Below, piece after piece: positions 6,705-15,600 of a DNA stretch of 15,816 nt. The position numbers and the translations under genes are program-made. The stretch spans positions 1-15,816 of the forward strand of contig CAKXBD010000002.1 of NCBI GenBank assembly GCA_934871445.1, written 5' to 3'. Every line of letters begins with the position of its first letter. Position 1 is the first letter of the stretch. The notes beneath the pieces are model-generated. The model did not search any database. It was not told where the DNA came from and saw only the letters and a list, made by a program, of their open reading frames with translations. The stretch is from an uncultured bacterium. Lineage in GTDB: Bacteria; Bacillota; Clostridia; Christensenellales; Borkfalkiaceae.

Positions 6705-7064
6705 TCAAAAGGCATATTTATAATGTTCGATTCTTCCGTCCGCCCAAACTTCGACGACGTCGAAGCGCGCGTTGGGTTCCTTCCCTCTCTCGATCCAATA
6801 GAATTGAGCTATGCGTTTATAGCGGCGGCGTTTTGCCGCGACTACCGCCTCCGCGGGAGTCCCGTATTCGTCCGAAGTTCGGGTCTTTACCTCTGCGAAA
6901 ACGACTTCGTCGCCGTCCTCTGCAATTAAATCCGCCTCTCCGAAGGGAGTGCGGTAATTCTTATGTAAAATTTTATAGCCCTGCGCTTTCAGGTACTCTT
7001 CGGCGAGCTTTTCTCCCCGTCTGCCCAAAACTTTTTTACGAACGTCCTGCGATGAATCGGACAT
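6705..7064 (-). CDS. yraN: UPF0102 / YraN family endonuclease-like protein
   Basis: A 119-residue protein of the YraN/UPF0102 family, which has a restriction-endonuclease-like (Holliday junction resolvase-like) fold and no settled role. Family hallmarks are RRGEKLAEEYL, then GYKILHKNYR, the catalytic-type motif GEADLIAEDGDEVVFAEVKTR (Glu/Asp, E-x-K) and C-terminal RFDVVEV...IEHYKYAF. The start ATG at 7064 is supported by AAAGGAG with 8-nt spacing (7073-7079), so the gene truly overlaps the end of rnhB by 76 bp. It is the last gene before the terminator at 6527-6558. Next to rnhB is a common location for this family. Confidence 0.92.
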   Translation of the reverse strand: MSDSSQDVRKKVLGRRGEKLAEEYLKAQGYKILHKNYRTPFGEADLIAEDGDEVVFAEVKTRTSDEYGTPAEAVVAAKRRRYKRIAQFYWIERGKEPNARFDVVEVWADGRIEHYKYAF

Positions 7065-7645
7065 ATTCCGTGCTCCTTTATCGCCCTGATGTGTTCCGCT
7101 GTGCCGTAGCCTTTATTTCTTTCAAAGCCGTATGCGGGATACGTCTTTGCATATTTTTCCATGAGTGCGTCCCTAAATACTTTTGCGACGATACTTGCCG
7201 CCCCGATAGAATAGGAAAGCGCGTCGCCGTGCACGATGCTCCTTTGCGGGAATGGAATATCTAACGTCATATTCCCGTCGGTGATGACCGTATCGGGAAC
7301 GATTTTCAGACTTTCCAAGGCATTTTTCATTCCCAGCCGCGTCGCCTGCAAAATATTGATTTCATCGATAATCTTTTCGTTTACTTCGTACACGGTATAC
7401 GCCAAAGCTCGTTCCTGAATGAGTTTTGCCAAAATCTCCCTTTTTTTCGGAGAGAGCTTTTTACTATCGTCCACTCCTTGAATGATTTCGATTTCTTTGA
7501 GCGGCATGATGACGGCCGCGCATACGACAGGGCCCGCCAGAGGGCCGCGGCCAACTTCGTCCACTCCCGCAATCGTCTCGAAGCCCTGCGAAAGCAATTC
7601 CCGCTCTATTTTCAATTTATCCGAGGCGCACGACTCTCTTTTCAT
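6989..7645 (-). CDS. rnhB: Ribonuclease HII
   Basis: A 218-residue RNase HII, which cleaves RNA of RNA/DNA hybrids and single ribonucleotides in DNA. Motif I GVDEVGRGPLAGPV carries the catalytic Asp29 and Glu30 and the GRG substrate-sensing motif. The remaining carboxylates are Asp123 (TDG) and Asp141 (HGD), with the expected 18-residue spacing. YSIGAASIVAKVFRDALM and NKGYGTAEHIRAIKEHG...HRRTF are family signatures. Start ATG at 7645 follows AAGGAAAGG by about six bases. The gene lies 49 bp after rbgA, as in many Bacillota, and its last 25 codons overlap yraN in another frame; the tail WADGEKSSPKST is probably not structurally essential. Confidence 0.96.
   Translation of the reverse strand: MKRESCASDKLKIERELLSQGFETIAGVDEVGRGPLAGPVVCAAVIMPLKEIEIIQGVDDSKKLSPKKREILAKLIQERALAYTVYEVNEKIIDEINILQATRLGMKNALESLKIVPDTVITDGNMTLDIPFPQRSIVHGDALSYSIGAASIVAKVFRDALMEKYAKTYPAYGFERNKGYGTAEHIRAIKEHGICPIHRRTFVKKFWADGEKSSPKST
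7073..7079 (-). promoter_or_regulatory. Ribosome binding site of yraN inside rnhB
   Basis: AAAGGAG, 8 nt before the yraN ATG, lies within rnhB codons for Lys-Glu of AIKEHG. It fixes the yraN start at 7064 and shows that the 76-bp overlap is not an annotation artefact. Confidence 0.8.
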
Positions 7646-7694
7646 TTAACGCCTTTCCTTATGCTTTATTCTATGTTCGAAATTTATTTTATGC

Positions 7695-8555
7695 TCAAAA
7701 CGATAAATCCCGATATTCCGCCGCATCTTCCAGACAGACTTTCCCGATACGGCCTTTCCGAAAATCGTCGATAAGCGCTTTTGCTCCGCGGTCATAATCG
7801 TATTCCCCGCCCTTTAAGATAAATCCGCGTCGTTTGCAGAGCGCCTCGTACATGCCGAGCTTTTCCGAAAAATCGGCAATTCCGTAACGATGCGTGAGAT
7901 ATTGGGGATATTTTTCCGCGAGTTCTCCGAGAAGCTCCAAGGCGATGTCGTCCATGTCCAAGATGTCATCGTTGATGCTGCCGATATAGGCGAGATGCCT
8001 CGCCAAAGTCTGGTTATCGAAAGAAGGCGGCATCGTGCCGGGCGTATCCAAAAGGTCAAATGAGCCGCACCGAAGCCACTTTACGTCTCTCGTTACGCCC
8101 GCTTTATCGCCCGTTTTCGCCCGTTTCTGACCGCTCAGAAGATTGACGATTGTGCTCTTTCCCGTATTCGGGATTCCCGCCACCATAAAGCGAAACGTGC
8201 GGTTTAATCCTTTTGCTTCCGCGCGTTCCCGTTTTTCTTCCGTCATACGGTTCAATTTTTGCATGATCGCGCGGCGGGAAGAAACCTCCGTCGAATTACA
8301 GCGGATACACTGCTGTCCTTTTTCCTCCGCCAGCCGAACAAATCCGTCCGCGCCTTCGTCCGCGAGATCCGACTTATTGAGAAGATACAGCACGGGTTTT
8401 TCCCCGAATATTTTTTTCAGATTTTTATTCAGCGTAGCCGCAGGCGCTCGGGCATCGAGCACGCAGATGACGCCGTCGCAAAGTGCCCGCTTTTCCTCCA
8501 TGTCCCGCATCGCTTTCGTCATGTGGCCGGGAAACCACTGTATTGTTTTTGCCAT
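7695..8555 (-). CDS. rbgA: Ribosome biogenesis GTPase A (YlqF)
   Basis: A 286-residue circularly permuted GTPase that matures the 50S ribosomal subunit. The motif order is permuted as expected: G4 NKSD (60-63), then G1 GIPNTGKS (127-134), then G3 DTPG (170-173). The N-terminal WFPGHM (7-12) is diagnostic of RbgA/YlqF. The C-terminal helical region carries the expected ANTAR-like domain. Start ATG at 8555 is preceded by AAGGA with a 7-nt spacer. It lies between trmD (136 bp upstream) and rnhB (49 bp downstream). rplS, which often sits between trmD and rbgA, is absent. Confidence 0.96.
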   Translation of the reverse strand: MAKTIQWFPGHMTKAMRDMEEKRALCDGVICVLDARAPAATLNKNLKKIFGEKPVLYLLNKSDLADEGADGFVRLAEEKGQQCIRCNSTEVSSRRAIMQKLNRMTEEKRERAEAKGLNRTFRFMVAGIPNTGKSTIVNLLSGQKRAKTGDKAGVTRDVKWLRCGSFDLLDTPGTMPPSFDNQTLARHLAYIGSINDDILDMDDIALELLGELAEKYPQYLTHRYGIADFSEKLGMYEALCKRRGFILKGGEYDYDRGAKALIDDFRKGRIGKVCLEDAAEYRDLSF

Positions 8556-8691
8556 ACTTCGTTCCTTTTCCGTGTCGTTTTTTCTTTCTCTCTTCCCGTT
8601 TCCGCTCGCCTTACCCTTGCCGCCGCCAAACCCATGGGTAGGGTGGAAACGCGGGGAAGACTTTATTCCAAGAATCGTTTCCGTTACGGAA

Positions 8692-9360
8692 TTACTTTTT
8701 CAATAAATCGGGACGATATTTTTTCGTCAACTCTAAGGCCTGTTCCCGCCGCCAGCGATCTACTTTTGCATGATCGCCGCTCAAAAGCACTTCGGGAACG
8801 GAGAGACCGCGATATTCCTGCGGCCGAGTATACTGCGGATATTCGAGAAGATTGTCCGAAAAGCTCTCGTCTACGAGAGAAGAAGTATTGATGACTCCGT
8901 CCACATATCTCGAAACGCAATCCACCAAAACCATAGCGGGCAATTCTCCCCCCGTAAGAACATAATCCCCGATAGAAATTTCTTCGTCGATAAATAAATC
9001 GATCGCCCGTTGGTCTACACCCTCATAATGCCCGCACAGAAGAATCAGCCAATCATGGGAAAGAAGAGAGAACACTTTCTGCTGCCGAAGCGTTTCCCCT
9101 TTCGGAGAGAGGTAAATCCTGTGCGCCCTGTGCTCCTTATCCAGAACCTCGATAGCACTGCCGATAGGCTGCGGCATCATGACCATGCCCGCGCCGCCGC
9201 CAAAGGGATAATCGTCGCATTTCAAATGCTTATCTTCCGTAAATTTTCGGATATCGACGACGTTGATTTCTATCTTTCCTTCCCGTTGCGCCCGCCCGAG
9301 GATACTCTCTTTCAGAGCGGAAAACATATCGGGAAAGAGGGTAAGAATATCTATCCTCAT
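8692..9360 (-). CDS. trmD: tRNA (guanine-37-N1)-methyltransferase
   Basis: A 222-residue SPOUT methyltransferase that makes m1G37 in tRNAs and so prevents +1 frameshifts. It starts MRIDILTLFPDMF as usual. The AdoMet-binding trefoil knot is formed by YLSPKG (83-88), LCGHYEGVDQR (108-118) and IGDYVLTGGE (130-139). The catalytic-type Asp169 is in SFSDNLLEYPQYTRP, where the residue after Asp is usually Gly and is Asn here. The ATG is 3 bp past the stop of the ABC-2 permease gene and has no strong Shine-Dalgarno, suggesting translational coupling to that gene. The usual neighbours rpsP, rimM and rplS are missing. The length is slightly shorter than the E. coli enzyme but complete. Confidence 0.97.
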   Translation of the reverse strand: MRIDILTLFPDMFSALKESILGRAQREGKIEINVVDIRKFTEDKHLKCDDYPFGGGAGMVMMPQPIGSAIEVLDKEHRAHRIYLSPKGETLRQQKVFSLLSHDWLILLCGHYEGVDQRAIDLFIDEEISIGDYVLTGGELPAMVLVDCVSRYVDGVINTSSLVDESFSDNLLEYPQYTRPQEYRGLSVPEVLLSGDHAKVDRWRREQALELTKKYRPDLLKK

Positions 9361-9363
9361 AGC

Positions 9364-10530
9364 TCAACCCAAATTGACCTTATTTTTCAGGACATACCTT
9401 TCAAAGAAGAACAGTCCGACGCTTCCGCCTGCGGCAAGCACAATCAGTATCCATAAGAACAAGTGCGCGGCGACAGACGAATCGATTACCCCGCCGAGAA
9501 ATCCCGTAGACATAAAGAAAATATAAATGACTTGACTTACGGCGAGATAAATTACATAAGCTATAGCGGCAGCTCCGGCGCGACTTTTATTGACGATCAT
9601 CTGCCCGACGCATACGCATGCGTATACGATTTGAAGATTAAAGATAATTCCTATAAGAAGCAGAAAAACTATTTCTATCGTAAGCATCGCCATATCTGCG
9701 GGAAATTCACGGTAAATCTCTCCCAAAGAGGCAAAAAAACTTTCCAAAGCGGGGAATAATTCCCTCCAATAAGGAAATGCCACGATAAATATAGACGCTA
9801 TCGCGACCAAAATCGTCAAAAAAATCGTTACGAATCCGCTAATCAGTTTAGAAAAAATATGTTCTTCGGACGTCGCGGGAATACTTAAAGTAAGATACCC
9901 CTCCGCACCGAACAAATTTTTAAGGAATCGCACCGCAATATTGAAAATACAGATTGCCGAACAAAGAGCCACGCCTACTATATACAGCATGACAATAGAA
10001 AACATTGCCATCATAAAAGGAACGACCATACCCGTTTCCACATCCGATGCGGAAATATGCTCCGCGATCGGCAGGCAAATCGCGCAAAGCACCGCTAATG
10101 CCCCCAATACGATATAACACGGGACGAGAAATTTGAACAGCGCGCGGAAGTCGTATTTTAACAATTTTTTTAGCATATGTCCGCGGACCGCCTTTATTTT
10201 TCCGTCCCCGTTCAAGTCTGCCTCGTCAATCCCGCGGCGGGCATAATCCGATCGATAATGATTTTCATGGGGGGCAAAAAAGTCCTGCGAATCCTCCGGT
10301 ACGGAAAAAACAGGCTTATCGGAAGGCGGAATATTCGCCGAAGTCACGGGAGAAGTCAAGTTTTCCGAAGGAGCGGAAGCCGCAGAAGAACCAAGCGTAT
10401 TCGAAGCCTCGAAACCGAATAAATCCTCTTTTTCATTCTCCTCCGCTATCCCCGATGTTCCTTGGCTGTCCTCGTTTTTTTCCTTATCGTCGTCATTTTC
10501 AAACCAATACTTATCGTTTCCGCTTACCAT
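9364..10530 (-). CDS. ABC-2-type permease with hydrophilic N-terminal extension
   Basis: A 388-residue partner of the adjacent ABC ATPase. Residues 119-388 form the permease part: MLKKLLKYDFRALFKFL leads into about six hydrophobic helices, ending in a membrane-anchored basic tail. Residues 1-117 are hydrophilic, rich in Glu, Asp, Ser and Pro, and seem disordered; they end with a Ca-loop-like DLNGDGKI (105-112). Family members commonly begin near the LLKYDFRALF segment, so the extension is unusual. The start at 10530 is supported by GGGAGG 7 nt upstream (10538-10543) and by a 7-nt overlap with the ATPase stop. The internal Met119 has no ribosome site. The substrate is unknown; export or lantibiotic/membrane-stress defence is typical of similar pairs, but nothing here proves it. 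Confidence 0.82.
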   Translation of the reverse strand: MVSGNDKYWFENDDDKEKNEDSQGTSGIAEENEKEDLFGFEASNTLGSSAASAPSENLTSPVTSANIPPSDKPVFSVPEDSQDFFAPHENHYRSDYARRGIDEADLNGDGKIKAVRGHMLKKLLKYDFRALFKFLVPCYIVLGALAVLCAICLPIAEHISASDVETGMVVPFMMAMFSIVMLYIVGVALCSAICIFNIAVRFLKNLFGAEGYLTLSIPATSEEHIFSKLISGFVTIFLTILVAIASIFIVAFPYWRELFPALESFFASLGEIYREFPADMAMLTIEIVFLLLIGIIFNLQIVYACVCVGQMIVNKSRAGAAAIAYVIYLAVSQVIYIFFMSTGFLGGVIDSSVAAHLFLWILIVLAAGGSVGLFFFERYVLKNKVNLG

Positions 10531-11225
10531 CTGAATACCTCCCTGAACAGTTGATCTATCGTCTTGCCCTCTCCTTTTCGAATATCGTTTGCGCCGCCCT
10601 GCAACACGATTTTCCCGTTTTGCAGAAACAGTACGTAATCGAGGACGGGTTCAATATCTCCGATCAAATGCGTACAGATGATCATTGTCGAATCCGCGTT
10701 TTTATGGGAAACGATCGTATTGAGGATATAATCGCGCGCGGCGGGATCGACGCCCGCGATGGGCTCGTCGAGGATAAACAGCTTTGCATTCCTCGACAAA
10801 GTGAGTATGAGTCCGAGCTTTTCCTTTGTCCCCTTTGACAAAGCGCGTACTTTCTGATGTATATTCACGCCGAGCTCGGAAATCATTTTTTCCGCTTTTT
10901 TCTCGTCAAAATCGGGAAAGAAATCTTTATAATAATCCACTTCCTGTCTCACCGTGAAGCCGTTATTCAGGAAATTACTGTCGGGAAGATATGCGACAAT
11001 CGCTTTTGTCTCCGTGCCCACCGTCATTCCCCCCACGCGAATATCCCCCTCCGTCGGGGTCAAAAGCCCCGTCAAAAGTTTAATCAGCGTCGTTTTCCCG
11101 CTTCCGTTCGGCCCCAAAAGCCCCACGATGCACCCCTTATCGGGGACGGAAAACGTCAAACGGTCGAGCGCCCGCAGACCTTTATAATCCTTTGTAAGTC
11201 CCGTACACTCTAAAATATTTTGCAT
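10524..11225 (-). CDS. ABC transporter ATP-binding protein (YtrB/NatA-like)
   Basis: A 233-residue single-domain ATPase. Walker A GPNGSGKT is at 38-45. The signature is atypical, LSKGTKEK in place of LSGGQ, as in YtrB-like export ATPases. Walker B is LFILDEP, the D-loop GVDPAAR and the switch His is in CTHLI. The frame is open upstream to 11378, but those codons cross the ftsY terminator, so Met at 11225 (MQNILECTGLTKDY) is the better start; the ribosome site is weak (AAAGAG). A consensus promoter lies 53 bp upstream. The C-terminus overlaps the permease gene by 7 nt. No GntR-family regulator, frequent beside such pairs, is present in the window. Confidence 0.92.
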   Translation of the reverse strand: MQNILECTGLTKDYKGLRALDRLTFSVPDKGCIVGLLGPNGSGKTTLIKLLTGLLTPTEGDIRVGGMTVGTETKAIVAYLPDSNFLNNGFTVRQEVDYYKDFFPDFDEKKAEKMISELGVNIHQKVRALSKGTKEKLGLILTLSRNAKLFILDEPIAGVDPAARDYILNTIVSHKNADSTMIICTHLIGDIEPVLDYVLFLQNGKIVLQGGANDIRKGEGKTIDQLFREVFRW

Positions 11226-11239
11226 ATTTCTCTTTATAC

Positions 11240-11265
11240 TCCTTATCCGCGTCTCAAAGACGCAG
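11240..11265 (-). other. 5' leader hairpin of the ABC-trmD operon
   Basis: On the minus strand GCGTCT-TTG-AGACGC forms a 6-bp stem with a 3-nt loop, a few bases after the expected transcription start and just upstream of AGGAG. It may stabilise the mRNA 5' end. No known riboswitch fits this 50-nt leader. Confidence 0.45.
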
Positions 11266-11277
11266 TTTATCGCTATT

Positions 11278-11306
11278 ATTGTACCATATTTTACGGATAA
11301 TGTCAA
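11278..11306 (-). promoter_or_regulatory. Sigma-A-type promoter of the ABC-permease-trmD-rbgA-rnhB-yraN operon
   Basis: Minus-strand TTGACA (11306-11301), 17-bp spacer and TACAAT (11283-11278). It lies between the ftsY terminator and the ABC ATPase start. It is the only strong promoter seen until the terminator at 6527-6558, so it probably drives all six genes. Confidence 0.85.
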
Positions 11307-11341
11307 GATTTGAGAACAAAACCGCACAAAAAAGAAAGTAA

Positions 11342-11387
11342 GGGCATACCGTGTACGCAACGAATTGATTGCGTACACGGTATGCCC
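11342..11387 (-). terminator. Intrinsic terminator of the smc-ftsY operon
   Basis: A perfect 19-bp stem (GGGCATACCGTGTACGCAA with its complement, 11342-11360 and 11369-11387) encloses an 8-nt loop. On the minus strand it is followed by TTACTTTCTTTTTT. It begins 43 bp after the ftsY stop. Confidence 0.9.
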
Positions 11388-11430
11388 GCTTTCGTAAATT
11401 TTCGTTTATCGCTTCCCTGCCCGCCGATTT

Positions 11431-12327
11431 TCAGAGAATGGCTTCCACAAAGCTCTTTGCGTCAAAGTGCTCCAAATCCTCTATTTTTTCTCCGACGCCC
11501 GCAAAGATAACGGGCAAAGCGAGCTCGGCTGCCAACGAAAAGACAAAACCGCCCTTTGCCGTACCGTCCAGCTTGGTGAGCACGAGACCGTCGAGTTCTA
11601 CCGCCTCGTCGAAGACGCGCGCCTGATTGACGGCGTTCTGCCCCGTCGTGGCGTCGAGAACGAGCAGTTTCAAAAAATCCGCTTCCGGATATTCCCGCGT
11701 GACGACGCGATCCATTTTTTGAAGTTCTTTCATGAGATTATCTTTGACGTGTAAACGTCCCGCCGTATCGACAATGACGACGTCCGTTTTCTTCGCTTTC
11801 GCAGAGGATACGGCGTCGAAAATAACCGCCGCGGGGTCGCTCCCCTCCTCGTGCTTGACGATCCTCACCTTTGCCCTTTCCGCCCACACGGCGAGCTGTT
11901 CCCCCGCCGCCGCGCGGAAGGTATCCGCCGCCGCGACCGTGACCGTCTTTCCCTTTTCGATGAAATAATGCGCCAGCTTTCCGATAGTCGTCGTTTTTCC
12001 CACGCCGTTTACGCCTACCAGCATAATGACGCAGGGGTAAGAGATGTCGGGAACCTCCGCCTCTTTGAGAATATCCGTCAAAATACCGCGCAACAACTCG
12101 GTGACGTATGCTTCATCTTTGAGCTTTTCCCCGATTGCCTTCGCCTTTACCCGCGCCACGACCTCTTCCGCCGTAGAAACGGAAACGTCGGAGGAAATGA
12201 GGAGTTCCTCTAACTCTTCATAAAATTCGTCGCCCAATTTGTTTTTGGAAAACAGAACCCTCAACTTTTCCGACAAATTATCCTTTGTCTTTTTCAGAGC
12301 CCCGAACAGTTTTCCGAATATACCCAT
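11431..12327 (-). CDS. ftsY: Signal recognition particle receptor FtsY
   Basis: A 298-residue SRP-family GTPase that receives ribosome-SRP complexes at the membrane. An N-terminal amphipathic helix (GIFGKLFGALKKTK) suits membrane association, then comes a short N domain (about 20-90). The long acidic A domain of the E. coli protein is absent, as is usual in Gram-positives. G1 GVNGVGKT is at 105-112, DTFRAAA at 135-141, G3 DTAGR at 187-191, G4 TKLD at 251-254, followed by GTAKGG and GVGE. Start ATG at 12327 is 5 nt after AAGGAG. It follows smc by about 280 bp on the same strand. Confidence 0.97.
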   Translation of the reverse strand: MGIFGKLFGALKKTKDNLSEKLRVLFSKNKLGDEFYEELEELLISSDVSVSTAEEVVARVKAKAIGEKLKDEAYVTELLRGILTDILKEAEVPDISYPCVIMLVGVNGVGKTTTIGKLAHYFIEKGKTVTVAAADTFRAAAGEQLAVWAERAKVRIVKHEEGSDPAAVIFDAVSSAKAKKTDVVIVDTAGRLHVKDNLMKELQKMDRVVTREYPEADFLKLLVLDATTGQNAVNQARVFDEAVELDGLVLTKLDGTAKGGFVFSLAAELALPVIFAGVGEKIEDLEHFDAKSFVEAIL

Positions 12328-12389
12328 AAATTCTCCTTACGATTTGATCATGCCGCGCGCATTTTCGCATGCGGATACGACAAAGAGTG

Positions 12390-12607
12390 CCGAGAGATGA
12401 AACCATCGACTATCGACCGTCATTCGTCAATATTGGCGGAAACTGTCGGTCATGAACCGTCAGTATCAGCCGCCAGCCAAAATTCGTCAGTTGTCAATTG
12501 TCAAATATCAGTTGTCCGCTGTCAATTCATAACCGTCGGTGTCAGTTGCCAAACATCAATGATTAGTTGTCCGCCGCCAGCCCGTAACCGTCGGTCATTG
12601 ACAGTCA
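12390..12607. repeat. Degenerate short-repeat region between smc and ftsY
   Basis: About 220 bp is built from variants of TGAC/TGACAA/GACGG words on the minus strand, spaced about 8-12 bp apart. Exact duplicates include GGCTGGCGGC (minus of 12469-12478 and 12573-12582), GCGGACAACT (12510-12519 and 12565-12574) and ACCGACGGTTA (12530-12540 and 12585-12595). It begins immediately after the smc stop codon and ends about 70 bp before ftsY. No open frame with a ribosome site is convincing, and no promoter or terminator is clear. Such low-complexity TGACAATTGACAACTGA-like intergenic repeats do occur in some clostridial genomes, to my recollection; the function is unknown. Confidence 0.75.
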
Positions 12608-15600
12608 TTATTCGACGGTTCCCGCGCCGAGCTTCTCCTCTACGTCCGCCAGCTTGACGGAGACGATTTTGGAGACACCCTTTTCCTGCATAGTCACGCC
12701 GAAAAGGGAATCCGCCTGATTCATGGTCGGTTTTCTGTGCGTAATGACGATAAACTGCGTTTCCTCCGAGAAATGTTTGAGGTAGGACGCAAATCTGTCC
12801 ACGTTGGCATCGTCGAGCGCCGCCTCTATCTCGTCGAGGATACAGAAGGGCATGGGGCGCGCCCGCAAAATAGCGAACAGAATGGCAATCGCCGTCAGAG
12901 CGCGTTCGCCGCCCGAAAGGAGGGAAATTTTCGTCAGTTTCTTTCCGGGAGGGCAGGCGACGATTTCCACGCCCGCCGCGAGCGGATCCTCCCCTTCCAC
13001 GTAATCGAGCTGTAATTCCGCTTTTCCGCCGCCGAACAATTCCTTGAAGGTAATTTTGAAATTCTCGTTGATTTCGTTGAAGCCCTCGTCGAACTGTTTG
13101 AGCATCTCTTCGCGGATTTCGTTGAGCGCGGTCGTCAAATCCTCTATCGCCTTTTGGAGGTCGTCGCGCTGCGTAATCATCTCGTCATAGTGCGCCTTTT
13201 CTTCCGCGTATTCCTCCACGGCGTTCGGATTGACCGCCCCCAGCATGGTGATTTTACGTTTGAGTACGGTAATGAGGTTCGCGGCTTCGTCCGCGTTGAA
13301 ATTCTCCGCTTTCATGGAAAGACAAGCCTCATAATCCATCTGATAAGCCTCGTCTATCCTCAGGCGCATGTTTTCGAGATTGGTGTCTATCTTACTGATC
13401 TCTATTTCGCATTTATAGCGCTTATCCGACTGTTTGGTGATTGTCTCCTGCAAGCCGGTGCGCTCCTCTTCGAGTTCGAGTTGCCGCGCGTTGATTTCTT
13501 CCTTTTCTTTGGAAAGCGCGGCGATTTTATCCACGATTTCCTGAACGGCAGCCTTTTCCTCCTCGGTGAGCTCCTTTTCCTGCGCCTCCGATTCCAGCGC
13601 GTGGAGCTTGCCCTCCAAATCCTTTTTGGAGGCTTCCGTTTCGAGAATCCGCTTGACGAGCTCCTCCTTTTCCGCATTCAGGCGGCGGAAGTTTTCCTCC
13701 TCCTTTTCGAGCGCGGAATTGAGCGCGGCATATTCCACTTCCAAATCGTGCAGTTTCTTGCTCTTTTCCTCCCGCTCCGCCTTGAAACGGTCGCATTGGC
13801 TGCGCTGTCCCGCGAGTTCTTCCTCCGCGCTCTGGCGCATGGAATTGAGCTCCTCCTCGCTCTTGGAGGAATCCGCCTCCTCGTTTTCGAGGGCGCGGAG
13901 CTTTTGTTTGAGCTCTTGGAGCGCCTCCTCGTATACGCCGATATCCGCTTCTGCCTCCGCGATTTGCTGCAAAAGCGCCTCCTCGCGCTGTTGCAGAGCC
14001 GCCGTTTCGGTATTGGCGTTCTGATACTTCGCGCGGAGCTTCTCCACTTCTTCTTCCGCTTCCTTGCGGGCTTCCTCGCTCTCGGCGATGGCGGCTTTCA
14101 GCTTTTCGATATATTTCTGCTTGCGGGCGATGTTTTCCCTGCACTCCTGAATTTTACGCTCGTTGGAAAGGAGAGAGCCCGCGTCCTTTCTCCGGCTTCC
14201 GCCCGTCATGGCGCCGCTGGTCATGACGATATCGCCGTCCAGCGTCACGATTTTGAAGGAATTGCCGTATTTCTTCGCTATCGCGTTGGCATTGAAAATA
14301 TTGTCGCAGATGAGCGTATTGCCGAGCAGGTTGCTGATGACGTTATAATAATAGTCGTCGTATTGCACCAGCTCGGTTGCGAGCCCCATGGCGCCCTTTT
14401 CGTTCATGGCGCGCTGAATTTCGCGGGTATCCGGCTTTGGACGCATGCTGGACACGGGCAGGAAAGTGACGATACCGCCGTTCGTGCGTTTCAGGTATTC
14501 GATGAGATAGCGCGCGTCGTCCGACGTGGCGGTGACAACGTTCTGCATGGCGCCGCCGAACGCCGTCTCTATGGCGGTTTCGTATTTCTGCTCGGTGCGG
14601 ATAATATCCGCAAGGGCACCCTTGACGCGGTTTCCGACGTCGGGATTGGTCTTTGCCACGGACAAAAGCCGCCTGACCGAATCCTTGTACCCCTCAAAGC
14701 GGTTCTTCAAGCTGATATACAGTTCGAGACTGTCCCTAAGAGAAGCGAGCTGACCGTTCGCATTGAACAGCTCCTGATTGAAATTGTTGACGGTGAGCTG
14801 CATTTCGCGCATTTCTTCCGTCTTTTCTTCGAGTGCGGAATTCCCCGTCGAAGTAAAATCTTTGAGCCGCTTCAAGTCCCCGCGTACGGCGGCGAGCTCG
14901 TCTCCCAGCCGCTCTTTTCTCTGATTGCTCTTGTCGAGCGCAGAGCGAATTTCTTTAATCCGTTCCTCCGCCGCTTCCTTGCGCGCGGAAAGGGTACCGA
15001 TATTCTTCTTGATTTCGGAAAGGTTGTCCGCGGACTCCATCTGACTCAACCGCTTTTCGTCGGACAGCCGCTCGAACACCTGAATTTTATTGTCCAATGC
15101 GGCAACCGCGGAGCGCAAAACGTCCGTTTCGTTTTCGATGACGGACATGCGCGCCGTATCCTGTTTGCGCTTCTGTACCCCGAGCGCCACCGCGTCGTCG
15201 ATTTCTCCGATGCGAGCTTTGCTCTCCGCGAGGACGTCCTCCGCCGCGGAAATCTGCGAGCGATACGTGCTGATACGTTCCCGCACGAGTTTGAGCTCGC
15301 CGTCCTTGCGTTCATTGCCGACGGAGAGCTCCACACGGCGGTCGTTGAGCTCTGTGAGCTGGTCGTCCGCCTCCGCGATTTTGCGGCGGTTTTCCTCCGA
15401 AAGGCGGTTAACGCGCTCCACCTGTACGTTTAAGGAGATAATTTTATCGGAAATGGCGGAGATGTCCTTTTTGAACTTGTCCTTTTCCGTCTCCGCATTC
15501 TCATAGCGGTATATGTAGGTATTCACCTCGTTGTATTTGAGGGAATCGGAATATTCGTTGTATTCGCGCGCGGCTTCCGCCTGCTTGCCGAGGGGACCGA

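Noticed and set aside
8556..8691. Separate promoter or missing rplS gene between trmD and rbgA
   Set aside because: The 136 bp contain no usable -35/-10 pair and no coding frame resembling ribosomal protein L19.
11226..11378. 51-codon N-terminal extension of the ABC ATPase
   Set aside because: The codons cover the ftsY terminator hairpin and the operon promoter, and the extension has no family similarity; Met at 11225 fits the domain start.
12390..12607. CRISPR array in the smc-ftsY gap
   Set aside because: The repeated words are only 10-11 bp, irregularly spaced and degenerate, with no constant repeat and unique spacer pattern and no cas genes.
13154..15433. 759-codon open frame on the plus strand
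   Set aside because: It is fully antisense to the coiled-coil region of smc, whose identity is certain. The frame is open because of the biased codon use of Glu/Lys/Ala-rich coding on the other strand; no ribosome site or family motif is seen.
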